Assembly (NCBI RefSeq): GCF_001655055.1
Contig: NZ_LXEW01000046.1
Coordinates: forward strand, 1 to 64,000
Direction of reading: 5' to 3'
Origin: Providencia heimbachae ATCC 35613
GTDB taxonomy: Bacteria > Pseudomonadota > Gammaproteobacteria > Enterobacterales > Enterobacteriaceae
DNA: 64,000 bases
Position numbers and translations under genes: made by a program. The notes under the pieces were generated by a model. The model saw nothing but the letters and a program-made list of their open reading frames with translations. It was not told the origin of the DNA and made no database searches. Below, one piece after another: positions 38,911-47,822 of the stretch (position 1 is its first letter; every line of letters begins with the position of its first letter).

Positions 38911-40848
38911 CTAGGCGGTTTTTAATGCCTTAAGTTGTAATAGCAGGTTCTCCATATCATGGGAAAAGTGATAATGGTTAGTATATTCAGAAGGTGAATC
39001 TTTATATTCTTGCAGTAAATTCTGCTGTAATTTTCTAATATGCAGTAGCGCTTTTTTGGGATCGGTTAAGCGAAGAGCAATATTAGATAAATAATATTGA
39101 ATATTATTTTGGTCATGCTGTGATAATTGTTTTTTCCATTGCATAACGACGACACCTAATTGTGTGTAAATAAGCGCAGGTGTTAATAACGGACCATTAG
39201 CTAATAGAATTAAGCGATGCTGTTGTTTTTGTTGCCAGACATTAGGTGAGGCAATTTTTTGATTAAAAGCAATGACAGTATTGTTTAAAATTCGTTGATA
39301 TAACTTTAGTTTTTGCGCAACAATATTTTTAGGTAAAATAATTAAAAACCCCATCCAAGCAAAAAATGTTGCTACAGCCCATGCTAAAGACCAGTTTAAA
39401 AAACGTTCAAAGTCATACTGAATTGGATTATTAATGTCTGTTAGTATGGTAAAGGCAACAAGATAAGCAAGCCCAGTTAAACCATATTTAGGGACACTCG
39501 TAGCATAAATACCCGGTAGCCAAAATAGCATAAGAACAATCAGTAATAATGGGAAACCATTGATTAAAGGTAATATGGCAAAAGTACATAAACAGGCCGC
39601 TGGGATGGCGTAGAGTGTTCCTCTAAAAAACGCTTTAGAGCCGGGAACAGGATTTGGCACGGTCGCTAATAGTGAGCAATAAGGCGCAAGCACCAATAAC
39701 ATCATATCGCCATGTTGCCATCCAGTTATTAGCCATAAAGCACCGGCTAAAAATAGCGTAATAGCTGCACGAGAACCATTTTCCCAAGCAGCAGAAAAAG
39801 AACGAATAAATACCACGTTACGCGCAGCTTTATAGCCCGTTTTTTTATCGAGCATCGCAAAGTAATTTAACGCTTGGCGAATATCATCAACAAGCTTTAA
39901 TAAGCCTAATGCCGGTTTCTGAGAGTTTTCTAAACAGATACTTTCAATTTCATCCAATATCTTTATTTGAGCAGATAATGATTTTTCTTGAGCTATTGCT
40001 GTCCAACATTGTGCAATCTTTAAATGCATTTGCTGTGATAAATTCATTGGTAGTGGTGTAATAGCCGCATTAGCAAGTAATGCCATTGCATGTCTTACCC
40101 AAATTGATTTATAGGCAACGGATGACGACTCCGATTTTGCTACAGCTAATAAATCATCTAATTGATAAATAGTGGGCAATAAAGTTTCAGTATTTTTTGA
40201 AGCTTGCTTTTCACCACTAGCAAAATTATTAAATTGGTCGGCAAGGTGTTCAAATAATTGCTGATTAACAGATGCTATTTGTGATTTTAATTTATTTTCT
40301 GTAGGACGTTTATTAAATAATATCGTCACTATGCTTAAACATAAAATACCAATAAATACAGTAGCACCACGACCAAATATATGGTCGAATGCAAATTCTG
40401 GATGTTGCATTGCACCATAAGTTGCTAAGCCAATGGTATAGCCAGCGACTACCGCACCAGAAGCGCGAAAATGGCGAAGTAATGACATTGCGGCTACGCA
40501 AAGTCCAATCCAAATGGCAAAACCCATAATAAAAAGCCATGGCTTTTGTGAGAATAAACTCACAAGTACAAAAGCGGCGACCATACCAAAGATTGTGCCT
40601 AGAAAGCGCCACATCCCCTTTGCTAAAACAACACCGTGTGTTGGGTTAATCACTAATAAAACAGTTGCTACAGCAGAGTAAGGCATCTGCAACTCAAGGT
40701 AATAGGCAAGAAATAAGGCAAGTCCTGCGGCAATAGAACAACGTAAAATATAATTTATTTGCCATTGGTGTAATGTTAGTGAAGGAAATATACGATGAAA
40801 CCCACTAAAATTTTTACGCCAAAAGCGTGTCGACATTAAATAAGACAT
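38911..40848 (-). CDS. FUSC-family efflux permease (AaeB-like)
   Basis: A 645-residue inner-membrane permease from the ATG at 40848 (an in-frame TTG at 40878 is less likely). It has the duplicated FUSC layout: a block of about five or six helices (residues about 30-190), a long cytoplasmic region (about 200-340), a second helix block (about 355-510) and a cytoplasmic tail. Members export aromatic acids and related compounds. It is the first gene of FUSC-DUF1656-HlyD, downstream of a LysR regulator on the same strand. The gene order differs from E. coli aaeXAB, where the permease is last. Confidence 0.85.
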   Translation of the reverse strand: MSYLMSTRFWRKNFSGFHRIFPSLTLHQWQINYILRCSIAAGLALFLAYYLELQMPYSAVATVLLVINPTHGVVLAKGMWRFLGTIFGMVAAFVLVSLFSQKPWLFIMGFAIWIGLCVAAMSLLRHFRASGAVVAGYTIGLATYGAMQHPEFAFDHIFGRGATVFIGILCLSIVTILFNKRPTENKLKSQIASVNQQLFEHLADQFNNFASGEKQASKNTETLLPTIYQLDDLLAVAKSESSSVAYKSIWVRHAMALLANAAITPLPMNLSQQMHLKIAQCWTAIAQEKSLSAQIKILDEIESICLENSQKPALGLLKLVDDIRQALNYFAMLDKKTGYKAARNVVFIRSFSAAWENGSRAAITLFLAGALWLITGWQHGDMMLLVLAPYCSLLATVPNPVPGSKAFFRGTLYAIPAACLCTFAILPLINGFPLLLIVLMLFWLPGIYATSVPKYGLTGLAYLVAFTILTDINNPIQYDFERFLNWSLAWAVATFFAWMGFLIILPKNIVAQKLKLYQRILNNTVIAFNQKIASPNVWQQKQQHRLILLANGPLLTPALIYTQLGVVVMQWKKQLSQHDQNNIQYYLSNIALRLTDPKKALLHIRKLQQNLLQEYKDSPSEYTNHYHFSHDMENLLLQLKALKTA

Positions 40849-40965
40849 AACGAATAACCTATTATTAAACGCCCTCAATATAGGTTGTTGTCATTAAAGA
40901 GAAAATTGATATTTATGCAAATGATGAATGCGCTGGCTGCATTCATCATTTACTTTCTGTGGGTA

Positions 40966-41871
40966 TTATTCATTTGATTCACTGAACGAGCGAATTTTTC
41001 TTCTGAGCCATTGATGGGGAACATCTTGTTGGAATTGAGGATGCCAAGCCTGAACAATTGAGATGTTATCTGTTGGTAATGGCAGCTGAAAATATTGAAT
41101 ATGAATATCATTCTGTATTGCATTCTCTGCTAAATGTACAGGTAAAACTAATATATAGTCCGATTTTAAAATCGCAAAAATGGCTGAAAAAGCCGTCGGC
41201 GCAATCATTGCAATTTTTCTCTCTAATCCAAATTGTGATAAATACTCATCCATTGGACCTTGGGTTTTTCCGCGTCGAGAAATCACAATATGTTTCCAAT
41301 TCACAAATTGCTCGCAAGTTATTTCTGACTGTAATATAGGGTGGTCATCACGAACAACCCCCACAAAATGGGTGTCAAATAAAGGTTGAACACAGATTTC
41401 AGGCCCAAGTTGGCGCTCAGCACTAATGTATAAATCTATTTGTCCGCTGCGCAAGGCATCAACATCAATTGAATCTTCTTCAGGTGTAAAGCATAGAATC
41501 GCGTTAGGAAGCTCATTCGAGATAGCTTCCAATAATTGCTGGCCATATTTCGCCAGGAAAATATCATTGGCTCGAATGGTAAACCGGCGAGTTATGGCAC
41601 TTAAATCAGTATGTCGCTCATTGGAAAGAAGCTCTGTGATTTGGTTAAGTGCTTGTTTTACTTCTTTTTGCATCGCTAATGCTTTCGGTGTTGGAACCAT
41701 TTTTCGTCCCGCTTGGACTAAAATAGGATCATCTAATGTTTCTCTAATACGTGATAAGGTTCGACTCATTGCTGAGGGGCTTAAATTAAGCTTTTGTGCA
41801 GCACCATTAACACTGGATTTTTCAAGCAGAGCGTCGAGTGCAAATAACAAATTTAAATCAGGGAATGACAT
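40966..41871 (-). CDS. LysR-type transcriptional regulator
   Basis: A 301-residue regulator with an N-terminal winged helix-turn-helix (NGAAQKLNLSPSAMSRTLSRI, residues 20-40) and a periplasmic-binding-protein-like effector domain (about 90-295). It lies directly upstream of the FUSC efflux operon and is divergent from a monooxygenase-like gene 170 bp away; it probably controls one or both. The effector is unknown. Confidence 0.85.
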   Translation of the reverse strand: MSFPDLNLLFALDALLEKSSVNGAAQKLNLSPSAMSRTLSRIRETLDDPILVQAGRKMVPTPKALAMQKEVKQALNQITELLSNERHTDLSAITRRFTIRANDIFLAKYGQQLLEAISNELPNAILCFTPEEDSIDVDALRSGQIDLYISAERQLGPEICVQPLFDTHFVGVVRDDHPILQSEITCEQFVNWKHIVISRRGKTQGPMDEYLSQFGLERKIAMIAPTAFSAIFAILKSDYILVLPVHLAENAIQNDIHIQYFQLPLPTDNISIVQAWHPQFQQDVPHQWLRRKIRSFSESNE

Positions 41872-42041
41872 TACTTTTTCTCAAGTTAAAAATACGTTAA
41901 CAAAGTAGCATAGCCTTATTTGATAAGTTATTTTTGGCATTAATTGTAATTGGCGGGTATTTAAAGCATTTTGGCTTTAAATCGATTGAAAAGATAAACT
42001 CTTTAGAGATTATCATGGGTTTTTTTATTGAGGGGAAATAA

Positions 42042-42386
42042 ATGATCGCAGTTATTTTTGAATTACAGGCAAATGAAGGACAGCAAGATAACTATCTTGC
42101 TCTAGCTCAACAACTTAAAGAGTCACTGACCGACATTGAAGGCTTTATTTCTATCGAGCGATTTCAAAGTTTAAGTGATAATAATAAGTTATTGTCACTG
42201 TCTTTTTGGGAAGATAAAAATGCAGTAATGGCGTGGAGAAATACTGAGTTACATCGCTTAGCTCAAGCTAAAGGACGCCAATCAATTTTAAAACATTATC
42301 GGCTTCGTGTAGCATCTGTTATCAGAGATTATGGATTAACTGAACGTGAAATGGCGCCGATTGATAGTTTGAAATACCACCAATAA
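42042..42386 (+). CDS. Antibiotic biosynthesis monooxygenase (ABM) family protein
   Basis: A 114-residue ABM-domain protein (dimeric ferredoxin-like fold). Visible features are the N-terminal strand MIAVIFELQANEG, the FISIERFQS strand, the SFWEDKNAVMAWRN helix start and a conserved HRLAQAKGRQ segment. Members include small cofactor-free oxygenases and haem-related or quinone-modifying enzymes, and the actual reaction cannot be told from sequence. It is divergent from the LysR gene, so co-regulation with the efflux operon is possible. Confidence 0.75.
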   Translation: MIAVIFELQANEGQQDNYLALAQQLKESLTDIEGFISIERFQSLSDNNKLLSLSFWEDKNAVMAWRNTELHRLAQAKGRQSILKHYRLRVASVIRDYGLTEREMAPIDSLKYHQ

Positions 42387-42420
42387 AAAAATCCCCTAAT
42401 GATGCTACCTATTAGGGGAT
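42384..42420 (-). terminator. Intrinsic terminator of PACE efflux gene
   Basis: A perfect 10-bp stem (ATCCCCTAAT with ATTAGGGGAT, 10-base loop). On the minus strand it is followed by TTTTTTT, so it ends the gene at 42447-42917. It also overlaps the end of the convergent ABM gene. Confidence 0.85.
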
Positions 42421-42446
42421 AATATAATGACTAAATATCAAAGAGA

Positions 42447-42917
42447 TTAAATACGTTCAATAATTTGCTTTGCTTCTAAAGCCTGTTGCTCTTTATAAGT
42501 AAACCAACGTGTACGCAATACGTCGTAGGCCAGATTAAATGCATAAGTATAGAAAAAGAAGAATGCAAAGAAGCCAATTTCTAAAACGAGCGCGCTCCAT
42601 AATGACATATTTAATAGTAAGGCTAGAGTTGGAACACCTAAAATAACAAAGCTTAATTCAAAACCTATGGCATGAGCGATACGTACTTTCACTGGCCTAG
42701 ATCTTCCTGACAATGGCCAATAACGATCAAAAAGCATGTTGTAAAATATATTCAATACCATCGCGAGGGTGGATAATACAATCGCAACCGTCCCCATTTG
42801 AAAAATTGAGCGTCCTAAAAGCCATGCACTGACCGGCGCAGTTATCGCAATAGCGATCATTTCAAAAGAGACTGCGTGAAAAATACGCTCAGTTAATGTT
42901 TTTTTATTTTTGCTCAT
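42447..42917 (-). CDS. PACE-family efflux transporter (AceI-like)
   Basis: A 156-residue membrane protein built of two similar halves, each with two helices, the bacterial transmembrane pair domain. The halves begin ERIFHAVSFEMIAI and VRIAHAIGFELSFV, both with the conserved H-A-x-x-F-E motif. The PACE family exports chlorhexidine, acriflavine and possibly short diamines by proton exchange. The embedded glutamates in FEM and FEL are the expected proton-coupling residues. It is divergent from a LysR regulator, the same arrangement as aceI-aceR in Acinetobacter. Confidence 0.87.
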   Translation of the reverse strand: MSKNKKTLTERIFHAVSFEMIAIAITAPVSAWLLGRSIFQMGTVAIVLSTLAMVLNIFYNMLFDRYWPLSGRSRPVKVRIAHAIGFELSFVILGVPTLALLLNMSLWSALVLEIGFFAFFFFYTYAFNLAYDVLRTRWFTYKEQQALEAKQIIERI

Positions 42918-43015
42918 AACGACCTCAAGTTCACAATATAGTAAAAATCAGGTGCAATTATTGGTGATTTTTATTATATATACAAAATGGCAGCCATCGA
43001 AAAAACCGATACCAC

Positions 43016-43870
43016 ATGAACTATTCTATAGAAACATTGCGTACCTTTGTTGAAGCCGCATCATTAAAATCATTTTCTGCGGCAGCTAGAAAATTGAATA
43101 AAAGCCAATCGACAGTGAGTAGTACTATTAGTGGTTTTGAGGATGATTTAGGTTTTCCTCTGTTTGATAGGCAAGGACGAGAATCAACATTGACCTTTGC
43201 AGGTAAAAAAGTGTTAAGTCTCGTCGAGGATATTTTATCTGCAGATGAACGTCTACAAGCACTAAGAGTTGAACTGTCACCTGACATTGAGCCAAGGTTA
43301 AGTTGTGCTTTTTCCGATATTTATCAACCGCCACACGCCGATGATTTACTTAAAACATTAGATGGGCAATTTCCGCATATTGAGTTTGAATTTTTGATTG
43401 CTGAAAATGATGATGTGATTAATATGCTGCAAAACCAGCAAGCTCACATTGGAATGATGGAGTCTCGAATTGAGTATCCCGCAGATATCACTTTCTCCCG
43501 TCTACCAATTAAAGGTGAATTAGGATTATATGTATTGAAATCCCATCCTCTCGCTAAGCAAAAAAATATAGCCTATCAACATTTAACGATGACGCGGCAG
43601 CTGCGATTAAGCAGTAGTACACAAACAATTATAAATAGCGAAAAAAATTGGCTAGCCCCTAATTATTTATTGTTATTAGAGATGGCTGAGCAAGGAATGG
43701 GTTGGGCAATATTACCCACTTGGTTGGTAAAACAGTTCGGCCATGATTTATTGACGAGCCTTAATTATGACCAATGGCCTAGAAAAATAGATGTTGATTT
43801 AGTTTGGTCAAAAAACTACCCACCCGGAAAAGCGGGCTATTGGTTAATTGATAAGTTGTTAAGAGCCTAA
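43016..43870 (+). CDS. LysR-type regulator next to PACE gene (AceR-like)
   Basis: A 284-residue LysR regulator with an N-terminal helix-turn-helix (SFSAAARKLNKSQSTVSSTISGFEDDLG) and an effector domain from about residue 90. The 98-bp gap to the divergent PACE gene should hold both promoters and its operator. Local control of the efflux gene is the most likely role. Confidence 0.83.
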   Translation: MNYSIETLRTFVEAASLKSFSAAARKLNKSQSTVSSTISGFEDDLGFPLFDRQGRESTLTFAGKKVLSLVEDILSADERLQALRVELSPDIEPRLSCAFSDIYQPPHADDLLKTLDGQFPHIEFEFLIAENDDVINMLQNQQAHIGMMESRIEYPADITFSRLPIKGELGLYVLKSHPLAKQKNIAYQHLTMTRQLRLSSSTQTIINSEKNWLAPNYLLLLEMAEQGMGWAILPTWLVKQFGHDLLTSLNYDQWPRKIDVDLVWSKNYPPGKAGYWLIDKLLRA

Positions 43871-44057
43871 TTAATAAATCGCGAAATTAAGTATCTATTC
43901 TTTTATGTTTAATAGAGTTTTAGTAAAATAAACAACTATATATTGTATGTAACAAAATATTATCTTGTAAATAAACGTAATAACATTTTGCTTATTAATG
44001 TTAGCTAGCTAGTCTTAATGAAACATAGATGTTGTTTGGATTAATCAAGAGGGTAAT

Positions 44058-44537
44058 ATGAAAAAATTATTAGTACCTACACTGTTAGCCGTTGTATCTA
44101 CTATGTCTTTTAATATTCAGGCAGCTTCTGCACCAACTGAAAGTCAAAAAGAAGCAGTAAAAAGCAACTTAAATACTTACGAACAAATTATGGTTGGTAA
44201 AGTATGGGAAACAACTGGAGCACAAGACCAAGATAAAAAAGCGGTGAGTGCTGATGATAAGCAAGTTGCTAACTTTTTTGGTTTAGCCGAATATTACCCA
44301 GATGGCACATTTAATATGACAACCTTTGATGGTAAGCCAAAAATGAAAGGTGATTGGTCATTTGGTGAAGATGGTAAAACACGTTCTTTGACTGCGAAAG
44401 ATGATAAAGGCGATGTCTTATTTACCCGAGTGGTTGAAAATGTGACAGTAACGCCTGAAGAATATACTTATCGTATTTATCCAGAACAAGGTAATAAGAA
44501 TAAGTATTTCGATATCGTTCATAAAGTTAAAGAATAA
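44058..44537 (+). CDS. Secreted DUF4822-like (lipocalin-type) protein
   Basis: A 159-residue protein with a signal peptide (residues 1-22, ending IQA) and a beta-rich mature part. It contains the segments WETTGAQDQDKK, FFGLAEYYPDGTFNM and GDWSFGEDGKTRSLTAKDDKG, in the pattern of DUF4822/lipocalin-like domains. There are no cysteines. It is monocistronic, has a GAGGG ribosome site and is followed by a strong terminator. The function is unknown and the family call is from recall. Confidence 0.65.
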   Translation: MKKLLVPTLLAVVSTMSFNIQAASAPTESQKEAVKSNLNTYEQIMVGKVWETTGAQDQDKKAVSADDKQVANFFGLAEYYPDGTFNMTTFDGKPKMKGDWSFGEDGKTRSLTAKDDKGDVLFTRVVENVTVTPEEYTYRIYPEQGNKNKYFDIVHKVKE

Positions 44538-44541
44538 TTAT

Positions 44542-44569
44542 AAAAGATGCCGCATTAGCGGCATCTTTT
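44542..44569 (+). terminator. Bidirectional terminator after DUF4822-like gene
   Basis: A perfect 12-bp stem (AAAAGATGCCGC with GCGGCATCTTTT, loop ATTA). T runs occur in both directions, so it can also end yegD transcription from the other side. Confidence 0.9.
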
Positions 44570-44642
44570 ATGTAATACAATCAAAAAAACTATTTTATAT
44601 CCAACTTTGACATTACTTTTTAGCTATTTAATATTACGCGTT

Positions 44643-45995
44643 TTATTTAAAGCAAATTTCAGCCCATCGAGCTAAGCCTGCCGTGACAGAGCCAAAATCA
44701 TCGCCTTTTACAATCGGAATATTAGGCAGTTGTTGTTGAATAGCTTCATGTAGGATTGGTGATCGTGCACTACCGCCAGTGACAAATATGGCATCAGGTT
44801 TCACGCCACCTTGCGTAACGGCCTCTTTAACCAGTTCAATCATTTTACTTTTTGGTGATTCAATTGCTTCCACTATTTGTTCACGTTGTATATCTATTTC
44901 TAAAGTTTCATTGATGAGTGCGATACGTGCTAAATAGTTCGCCTCATCAGATAAAGCAATTTTAGCTTCTTCTGCCTTTCTAACAATGCTGTAGCCTAAT
45001 GTTTCATTATAGATTTCTAATAACCGCGCTATTTTTTCAGGTTCTTTTGCTTCCTGCTTTAATCGTGTTAATGCAGTAAGATTTTGCCGCGAGTAAAAAT
45101 CTTTTTGTGCTTCTACGTTATTGATGGCGATAGGGTTCCAAAATTGCAGTAATGGCATTTTTATCCCCGATAAAGATTGGCTTTCCATACCAAACAAGTG
45201 CATTAATTGTTTGAGTGCAATAAAAATATCAAGGTCGTTTCCACCAACCCGCTGTCCACTATGTGCAAGTAATGAGTCAGAACGGTCGCTTGCATTTCGG
45301 TAGCTTGGCCCCATCTGAATTAATGAACAGTCGGTTGTACCACCGCCAATATCAACTACTAGGATTATTTGGTCTTTATTTAATGTTGCTTCATATTCAA
45401 GGCCGGCTGCAACAGGTTCAAACTGAAAATCAATATTTTTGAATCCAGCACGCTTTGCCGCTTTTATAAGAATAGATTCAGCTTGCTTATTAGCCAGCTC
45501 ACCGCCACGACCGTGGAAGTTAATGGGTCTACCAATCACAGTGTCAGTGATAATTTCTTGCGTGTTTTCTTCTGCTTTATTTTTAATATTTGCCATCATG
45601 GCACAAACTAAATCTTCAAAAAAGCTGACTTGGACTTCATGAAGTCCCGATGCGCCAAGAAAGGATTTTGGCGATTTGACGTAATAGACATCACGAGGGT
45701 CACGTAAATATAACTCTAATGCTGCTTGGCCAAAAACAATATCTTCAGGCGCTAAGTCGATACCTTCATCTTGGTTATAAGCGAGAGAACGTCTCAGTAT
45801 CTGTTTACCGATTTCATCTGAGGGGGAAATATTGCAGTGACGGAATAAGTGCTCAGAAACGGATTCTCTTGTTGGAGCGCAAAGGGTTGATGGGATATAA
45901 AAGCGATCACCTTCTAAAGGTAATAGTGTTGGGTTTCCATCTTTCATTATTGCGACAGAACAGTTGGATGTTCCATAGTCAAAACCAATAAACAT
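44643..45995 (-). CDS. yegD: Hsp70-family protein YegD
   Basis: A 450-residue actin/Hsp70-fold ATPase, the same length as E. coli YegD. Phosphate-1 loop IGFDYGTSNCSVA, phosphate-2 VVDIGGGTTDCSLIQMG and adenosine motif FVTGGSARSPIL are intact. It lacks the C-terminal substrate-binding lid of DnaK. The start at 45995 is chosen by homology; an upstream ATG (46046) would add 17 residues. The chaperone role is presumed and the substrates unknown. Confidence 0.92.
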   Translation of the reverse strand: MFIGFDYGTSNCSVAIMKDGNPTLLPLEGDRFYIPSTLCAPTRESVSEHLFRHCNISPSDEIGKQILRRSLAYNQDEGIDLAPEDIVFGQAALELYLRDPRDVYYVKSPKSFLGASGLHEVQVSFFEDLVCAMMANIKNKAEENTQEIITDTVIGRPINFHGRGGELANKQAESILIKAAKRAGFKNIDFQFEPVAAGLEYEATLNKDQIILVVDIGGGTTDCSLIQMGPSYRNASDRSDSLLAHSGQRVGGNDLDIFIALKQLMHLFGMESQSLSGIKMPLLQFWNPIAINNVEAQKDFYSRQNLTALTRLKQEAKEPEKIARLLEIYNETLGYSIVRKAEEAKIALSDEANYLARIALINETLEIDIQREQIVEAIESPKSKMIELVKEAVTQGGVKPDAIFVTGGSARSPILHEAIQQQLPNIPIVKGDDFGSVTAGLARWAEICFK

Positions 45996-46115
45996 CTTGC
46001 CTCCAATTAGCTTACCTTGAAAAAAAGGTTGGAAACTGTATACCAAGCTAAGAGGAATTACTACCGGATTAGTGATTTTATTTCTTGATTAAGAAAACGT
46101 GGGGCATAATTTTAA

Positions 46116-46514
46116 TTATGCTTTACAGTATTTATTCCAAAGGATATTAAAGTCGTTATTTGGAAACTCTTCATCAGCGCTATCAATCAATGGAATTGAT
46201 ACGACATTTCGGCCATCTTTGTGTAGATAGGTTTTTACCACAAAGCGTTTGAATCCATCAGAATCATGGTTAGTGAAAATTAAAACATCACCACAAACGT
46301 AACCTAACATACCATGGTCTAGTGTTTCTCTTATCTCATGATATTTCACATTTTTATATTTGGCTGTTTCAGGAAATGCTAAAAAATCCTCAACGGCTTT
46401 TTGAGATTTAGCTACAATGTCTAAGTCAGGGGTGTAGTTAGTCAGAACGCCGCCGATAAAGGAGGTGCCAGCAATGAGCCCTACAACTAAAACTGAAAGT
46501 AATTTATTTTTCAT
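46116..46514 (-). CDS. Hypothetical small exported or membrane-anchored protein
   Basis: A 132-residue protein with an uncleaved-looking N-terminal helix (about residues 5-25). The soluble part has two cysteines (YVCGDV and KYCKA) that could pair outside the cytoplasm. The family was not recognised. It lies between yegD and the nrf operon on the same strand, with gaps of 120 and 237 bp, so it is probably a separate unit. Confidence 0.65.
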   Translation of the reverse strand: MKNKLLSVLVVGLIAGTSFIGGVLTNYTPDLDIVAKSQKAVEDFLAFPETAKYKNVKYHEIRETLDHGMLGYVCGDVLIFTNHDSDGFKRFVVKTYLHKDGRNVVSIPLIDSADEEFPNNDFNILWNKYCKA

Positions 46515-46751
46515 GACATTAGATTCATTGATAAATATATTGTTGTGATTATTACTCTCAATTTATCATAGGCGTGGTCATAACTATATGGAGAGGAAAC
46601 AATGTCAATCAATAAGCAACCAAAAATTACACATTAAAATATGTTGTCATAAAAAGAGGAAGATATTGTTTTTAGAGTGATAATCAAAACTGCATTAATA
46701 CCTACAGTAATAATCCTTAATATAGCTTAGGTCAATAATATAAAAATATTA

Positions 46752-47822
46752 TTACTTTAAGCTCTTATTCATAATTGTCGCCATTTGGATGGCTTCAATA
46801 AGCTGTACGCGGTTAACTCTCGGATTATTACTATCGAGTAGTTTTTGCCAAATTTGAATTGCACTATCATAGTTAGCATTCATAAATGCATCTGATGCGA
46901 TAAGCATTAATGCGGTTACTTCATTTTCATCCAAGCTAAGCGCTTTATTGATAACAGCTTGTGTTTCCTCAGTGATATGTTGCCCTGCTTGATAATAAAA
47001 CACAGTAGCTATCGCGGAATATAACTGCGCATTTTCACCGGTATATTTAATTGCTCTTTGATAAGCAATTAGCGCGTTATCAAAGCTGTTTTGATATAGG
47101 TAGTATTCACCAAGCGTTGCCCATAACTCTCCATTTTCAGGTGATTTTCGAATATCGTGTTGTAGTCGAAGGAGATCATTTTCTTCTTGCTGTAATGGCG
47201 TAAACGATAATAGGGGATCGGAAATACGCTGATATTCATTATAAGTAAGGTGGAAGCGAGGCAATAAAAAATAGCCAACAATCACGCTTAATAATATAAA
47301 AAACAATACAATATTAGTGTGTTTATTCCAGTGGAGTTGCTGATCTGTTTGTATTTCTGTTGGATCATCAAGTAATAGGTTTGAATGAATTGCTACAGAT
47401 TCAATCGATGAGGAGTGAGAACATTGTAGCTTTCTATTTTTTATTTTTACCTGAAATAACCACCATAAGATCACTAATATAAATGCGGTAGGTGGGATCC
47501 CCCATAATAATAGTGTACCTGTACTAAGTGGTGGGTTATACAGAACAAAATCACCATAGCGATCGGTCATATAGGTCATGACTTGTGATTCTGTTTTACC
47601 TTCTTCAACCATCTTAAATACTTGATGGCGCATACTGACTGCCGTAGGTGCATTCGATTCCAATAAATTTTGGTTTTGACACTGTGGGCAACGTAGCTGT
47701 GAGGCAATCTGCAAAGAATATTCTTGCTGTTCAGGGGAGCTGAATTGCCATGTATCAACGATTTGTGCTTTAGCTGTAAATGTGACGAAAAGGAAGAGGA
47801 AGATATAAATAGATTTAAACAT
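46752..47822 (-). CDS. nrfF: Fused NrfF-NrfG (CcmH/CycH-like) cytochrome c552 haem lyase subunit
   Basis: A 356-residue protein joining the two small subunits that are separate genes in E. coli. Residues 1-130 are NrfF-like: a signal peptide, the RCPQCQNQ motif (C45, C48) that reduces apocytochrome, and a membrane helix near 105-127. After a variable linker and a second helix (about 170-190), residues 215-350 form TPR repeats like NrfG. With NrfE it forms the special lyase for the CxxCK haem of NrfA. It overlaps nrfE by eight bases. The same fused layout is seen in E. coli CcmH. Confidence 0.88.
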   Translation of the reverse strand: MFKSIYIFLFLFVTFTAKAQIVDTWQFSSPEQQEYSLQIASQLRCPQCQNQNLLESNAPTAVSMRHQVFKMVEEGKTESQVMTYMTDRYGDFVLYNPPLSTGTLLLWGIPPTAFILVILWWLFQVKIKNRKLQCSHSSSIESVAIHSNLLLDDPTEIQTDQQLHWNKHTNIVLFFILLSVIVGYFLLPRFHLTYNEYQRISDPLLSFTPLQQEENDLLRLQHDIRKSPENGELWATLGEYYLYQNSFDNALIAYQRAIKYTGENAQLYSAIATVFYYQAGQHITEETQAVINKALSLDENEVTALMLIASDAFMNANYDSAIQIWQKLLDSNNPRVNRVQLIEAIQMATIMNKSLK

